From NCBI GenBank assembly GCA_023412755.1, contig JAEZCB010000105.1, positions 1 through 17,442 of the forward strand: a DNA stretch of 17,442 bases. The letters are read 5' to 3'. The notes beneath the pieces were generated by a model, which had not been told where the DNA came from, made no database searches, and saw nothing but the letters and a program-made list of their open reading frames with translations. The translations under genes were made by a program, and so were the position numbers. Shown here in pieces: positions 15,345-17,442 of this stretch (positions within the stretch are counted from its first letter, which is position 1; the number at the start of each line of letters is the position of its first letter). Origin of the DNA: Bacteroidota bacterium. Its GTDB lineage: Bacteria; Bacteroidota; Bacteroidia; Flavobacteriales_F; PHOS-HE28.

Positions 15345-16759
15345 TCCGTCCGATGGTCTTTGTATGGCGATGTGCGCTTCAACAATTCGTTGCCGAAGCC
15401 GCAATTTAAGCAGCGGCGGGCGGAACAGTAGCTATTACGCTGTTCCAACAGCGCCTGGCCTCTCCCTGCGGTACCCGCCGGTATGCCCAGGCCGGCCCAT
15501 GCAGAGAGTATGGCATTCTTTTCTGCAGGGAGCTGTTCCAACAAGGCTATGGAACGTTCCCGCATTTCCTCCCGGCCGGTCAGCCTACCCAGGGCGAATA
15601 GCGACGGCACGATGGCATTGATGATCAGGTGATCGGCCGCGGCCCGGCCAAGGCGTTTGGCCAATGCCTTGGAAGGTCTGTCCAACACGTAGTGTGTGGT
15701 CCAGTATTCCGATGCTTCCACATCCAGCAGATCACGAAGCCCATGCACATCCCCGGTGTTCAGCAACAGCGATAGATTACCATCGCACCGTTTGAACACC
15801 TGCGCGTATTGGGCCAGGCGGATCGTAGGAAAATTGATCGGCCGGAGCCTGCCGAACTTCCATGCCGCCAGGGGCATCGGCTTTAATTCATGCAGCCTCG
15901 CCAGATGGCGATACTCCTGCTGAAGCCGGCGCGCATGATCCTCCACCAGATCCACCTGCAACATACCCGCCTGCCCGAACAGCAAAGCTTCCATCCGCAT
16001 ATCATCATCGCGGTACTTGAGCAGGATGCGCACCGGAAGCACATTCGCGAGCATTTCGAACGGCTCGGCATTCACTTTCATTCCAAAAGCCTGCAAGAGC
16101 ATGTGGTGGAAGGTTTCCAACGGATCCTGGCCCAAACGCAGATGAACTTCCTCCACATACGCGGTCTTCCGCTCCAAGCGTTCCACAAGCACCCTTTCCA
16201 GCCAAAGCTCCTGGCGGATCCGGTCCACCTGCCCGATCTGCGATGCGCATGGTATGAAGGACCTCGAAGTCATCAAGGCATGGTGCAACGCGATACTGTC
16301 GGTGGATATCCTCGGCATCAGTTCCACTGTAGGTATGGTTCGGCCGGAGCTGGTCCTTACCTCCGCGTCATGCTCGTATACCACATGCAGCACCACATTG
16401 TCATACGCGGGATCCGTTTGATGCCCGTGCGCGAACCATTCACTGCTGCGCAGATGAACTTCAACAGTGCCTGCCCAAAGCTGACCTCCTATGCGGATCT
16501 GTGCGCCTGCGAGATCCGGACCACTGTTCCGTTGGACCCTGCCAGGAGCAAGTATTTCCACCTGTGCTCCATCAACGGTGCGCAATGCATGCCGATCGAA
16601 CGAGAGCGAGGCCCAGATATCCTGGAGGAGATCCTCACCATATGGAAAACCAGGTTCCAGCAGATCGTGCTGTGGGCCAACAAGATCAGGCCTCACCACT
16701 TGAAGATGATCCGTAGCGGTCTGGTAGGTGGAATGGACAAGATGATGGGCTGGCTTCAT
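15341..16759 (-). CDS. DUF2851 family protein
   Basis: A 472-residue cytosolic protein of the uncharacterised DUF2851 family, known mainly from Bacteroidota. The N-terminal half has the family core NSGPDLAGAQIRIGGQLW, then VEVHLRSSEWFAHGHQ, then DPAYDNVVLHVVYEHD. The pattern GPD82 ... E100-x-H102 followed by a His/Asp-rich segment resembles a PD-(D/E)xK metal site (inference). A Cys cluster YC445xxxxC450LNC453GFG closes the protein and might bind a metal or form a small knuckle. The start at 16759 is the only ATG at the head of the frame, but roughly 38 residues precede the usual family start (near GEDLLQDIW), so a GTG downstream is possible. It overlaps the PspC-like gene by ATGA and lies 68 bases from the pyrF stop. 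No transmembrane segments are visible. Confidence 0.92.
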   Translation of the reverse strand: MKPAHHLVHSTYQTATDHLQVVRPDLVGPQHDLLEPGFPYGEDLLQDIWASLSFDRHALRTVDGAQVEILAPGRVQRNSGPDLAGAQIRIGGQLWAGTVEVHLRSSEWFAHGHQTDPAYDNVVLHVVYEHDAEVRTSSGRTIPTVELMPRISTDSIALHHALMTSRSFIPCASQIGQVDRIRQELWLERVLVERLERKTAYVEEVHLRLGQDPLETFHHMLLQAFGMKVNAEPFEMLANVLPVRILLKYRDDDMRMEALLFGQAGMLQVDLVEDHARRLQQEYRHLARLHELKPMPLAAWKFGRLRPINFPTIRLAQYAQVFKRCDGNLSLLLNTGDVHGLRDLLDVEASEYWTTHYVLDRPSKALAKRLGRAAADHLIINAIVPSLFALGRLTGREEMRERSIALLEQLPAEKNAILSAWAGLGIPAGTAGRGQALLEQRNSYCSARRCLNCGFGNELLKRTSPYKDHRTE

Positions 16760-16827
16760 GGGATCGACGTGGATCTTGGCGATCCTCTGTCCAATAAGAT
16801 AACGATCTTTCGCCCGCCCCTGCTCCC

Positions 16828-17442
16828 TTAAATGATGCCGCGCGCTTCCATTGCCGCGGACATCTCGCGCCGGAGTTCCAATGCCGCGCGGCGTGCGGCA
16901 GGTATGGCATCCTCCCCTTTCCCGGCATAGAGTATCCCCCGGGAACTGTTGATCAGCAAGCCTCCGCTGGCATTCATTCCCGCATGTAGTACATCGGCAA
17001 GATCACCTCCTTGTGCACCGATGCCCGGCACAAGGAAAAAATGGTCCGGCACCAAGGCCCGCACCTCCGCCAGAATGGCCACGCGTGTGGCACCTACAAC
17101 GAACATCAATTCACTTGGTGATCCCCATTGGGCCACACGTTCCATGACCACTTCATATAACCGGCGATCACCATTCGCCCTCACCGGTAACAATTGCAGA
17201 TCACCTGCGCCGGGATTGCTGGTGATGCCCAACACCACCGCCCACTTGCCTCTCCGACCCAGGAATGGAGATATGCTATCGCGGCCCATGTAAGGCGATA
17301 GTGTGACCGCATCCACATCCAGGCGCTCGAAGAAAGCCTCTGCGTATTTGCGCGCCGTATTGCCGATATCACCACGCTTGGCATCCGCGATGATGAAATG
17401 TTCACCCTTGCTCCTTATGTACGCGATGGTGGCCTCCAGATC
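16828..17442 (-). CDS. pyrF: Orotidine 5'-phosphate decarboxylase, C-terminal part
   Basis: A minus-strand gene entering from the right edge; about 204 C-terminal residues are visible, in frame from the last base. It makes UMP from OMP in pyrimidine synthesis. The active-site motif DAKRGDIGNTA (D20-x-K22-x-x-D25 of the fragment) and VDAVTLSPYMGRDSI identify the subfamily 2 enzyme, whose usual length is around 270 residues, so about 65 N-terminal residues are outside. SSRGILYAG near the C-terminus is the phosphate-binding loop. It precedes DUF2851 by 68 bases on the same strand, suggesting one transcription unit. Confidence 0.96.
   Translation of the reverse strand, partial: DLEATIAYIRSKGEHFIIADAKRGDIGNTARKYAEAFFERLDVDAVTLSPYMGRDSISPFLGRRGKWAVVLGITSNPGAGDLQLLPVRANGDRRLYEVVMERVAQWGSPSELMFVVGATRVAILAEVRALVPDHFFLVPGIGAQGGDLADVLHAGMNASGGLLINSSRGILYAGKGEDAIPAARRAALELRREMSAAMEARGII

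Noticed and set aside
15890..16831. 313-residue plus-strand frame opposite DUF2851 and the pyrF end
   Set aside because: It is a shadow of two well-supported minus-strand genes, with no domain-like pattern.
1..17442. High frequency of GATC across the window
   Set aside because: It is explained by frequent ATC and GAT codons and does not cluster at any locus.
1..17442. Mobile elements, CRISPR arrays, tRNA or toxin-antitoxin pairs
   Set aside because: I looked for repeats, terminal inverted repeats, cloverleaf-like segments and paired small genes in the gaps and found none that hold up.

Overview
The window looks like chromosomal housekeeping DNA from a fairly GC-rich member of the Bacteroidota, most likely the Flavobacteriales. 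The evidence is a secreted CotH-like protein with a type IX secretion (Por) sorting domain, several TAnnTTTG-type -7 promoter elements, few clear Shine-Dalgarno sites, and protein families (DUF2851, the small PspC protein, the Bacteroidota-type alanine dehydrogenase and proline dehydrogenase) that I know from this phylum. I cannot name a genus. I see no tRNA, rRNA, insertion sequence, prophage or CRISPR array.

Layout from left to right. The 5' end of rpsF (ribosomal protein bS6) leaves the window on the minus strand. It is divergent from a plus-strand pair with a 4-base ATGA overlap: a roughly 11-helix membrane protein of glycosyltransferase/polymerase flavour and a lipid-anchored YtcJ-type amidohydrolase. 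A T9SS-exported CotH-like/lamin-tail protein follows and meets a strong bidirectional hairpin terminator at 5637-5669. On the minus strand comes aroB-aroA-fhs, two shikimate enzymes and formate-tetrahydrofolate ligase, apparently one operon. aroB is divergent from proline dehydrogenase, and the 9806-9901 gap holds a -7 element and a large dyad. A small membrane protein follows, convergent with a minus-strand block: a one-helix 79-residue protein, a DUF4258-like small protein, and an outer-membrane porin that lies 2 bases upstream of that small protein. Next on the minus strand is alanine dehydrogenase, then pyrF (partial at the right edge), DUF2851 and a PspC-like gene, all in one direction, the last two overlapping by ATGA.

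Metabolically the window combines amino-acid catabolism (proline and alanine), aromatic amino-acid and chorismate synthesis, one-carbon and pyrimidine metabolism, and envelope functions. Nothing here is a clear-cut novel system. The most interesting candidate is DUF2851, which shows a possible PD-(D/E)xK-like metal site plus a C-terminal cysteine cluster and is translationally coupled to a small PspC-like membrane protein. Next come the atypical active-site residues in the CotH and alanine dehydrogenase proteins, and the dyad-rich control regions at the aroB/proline dehydrogenase divergence and around ald.
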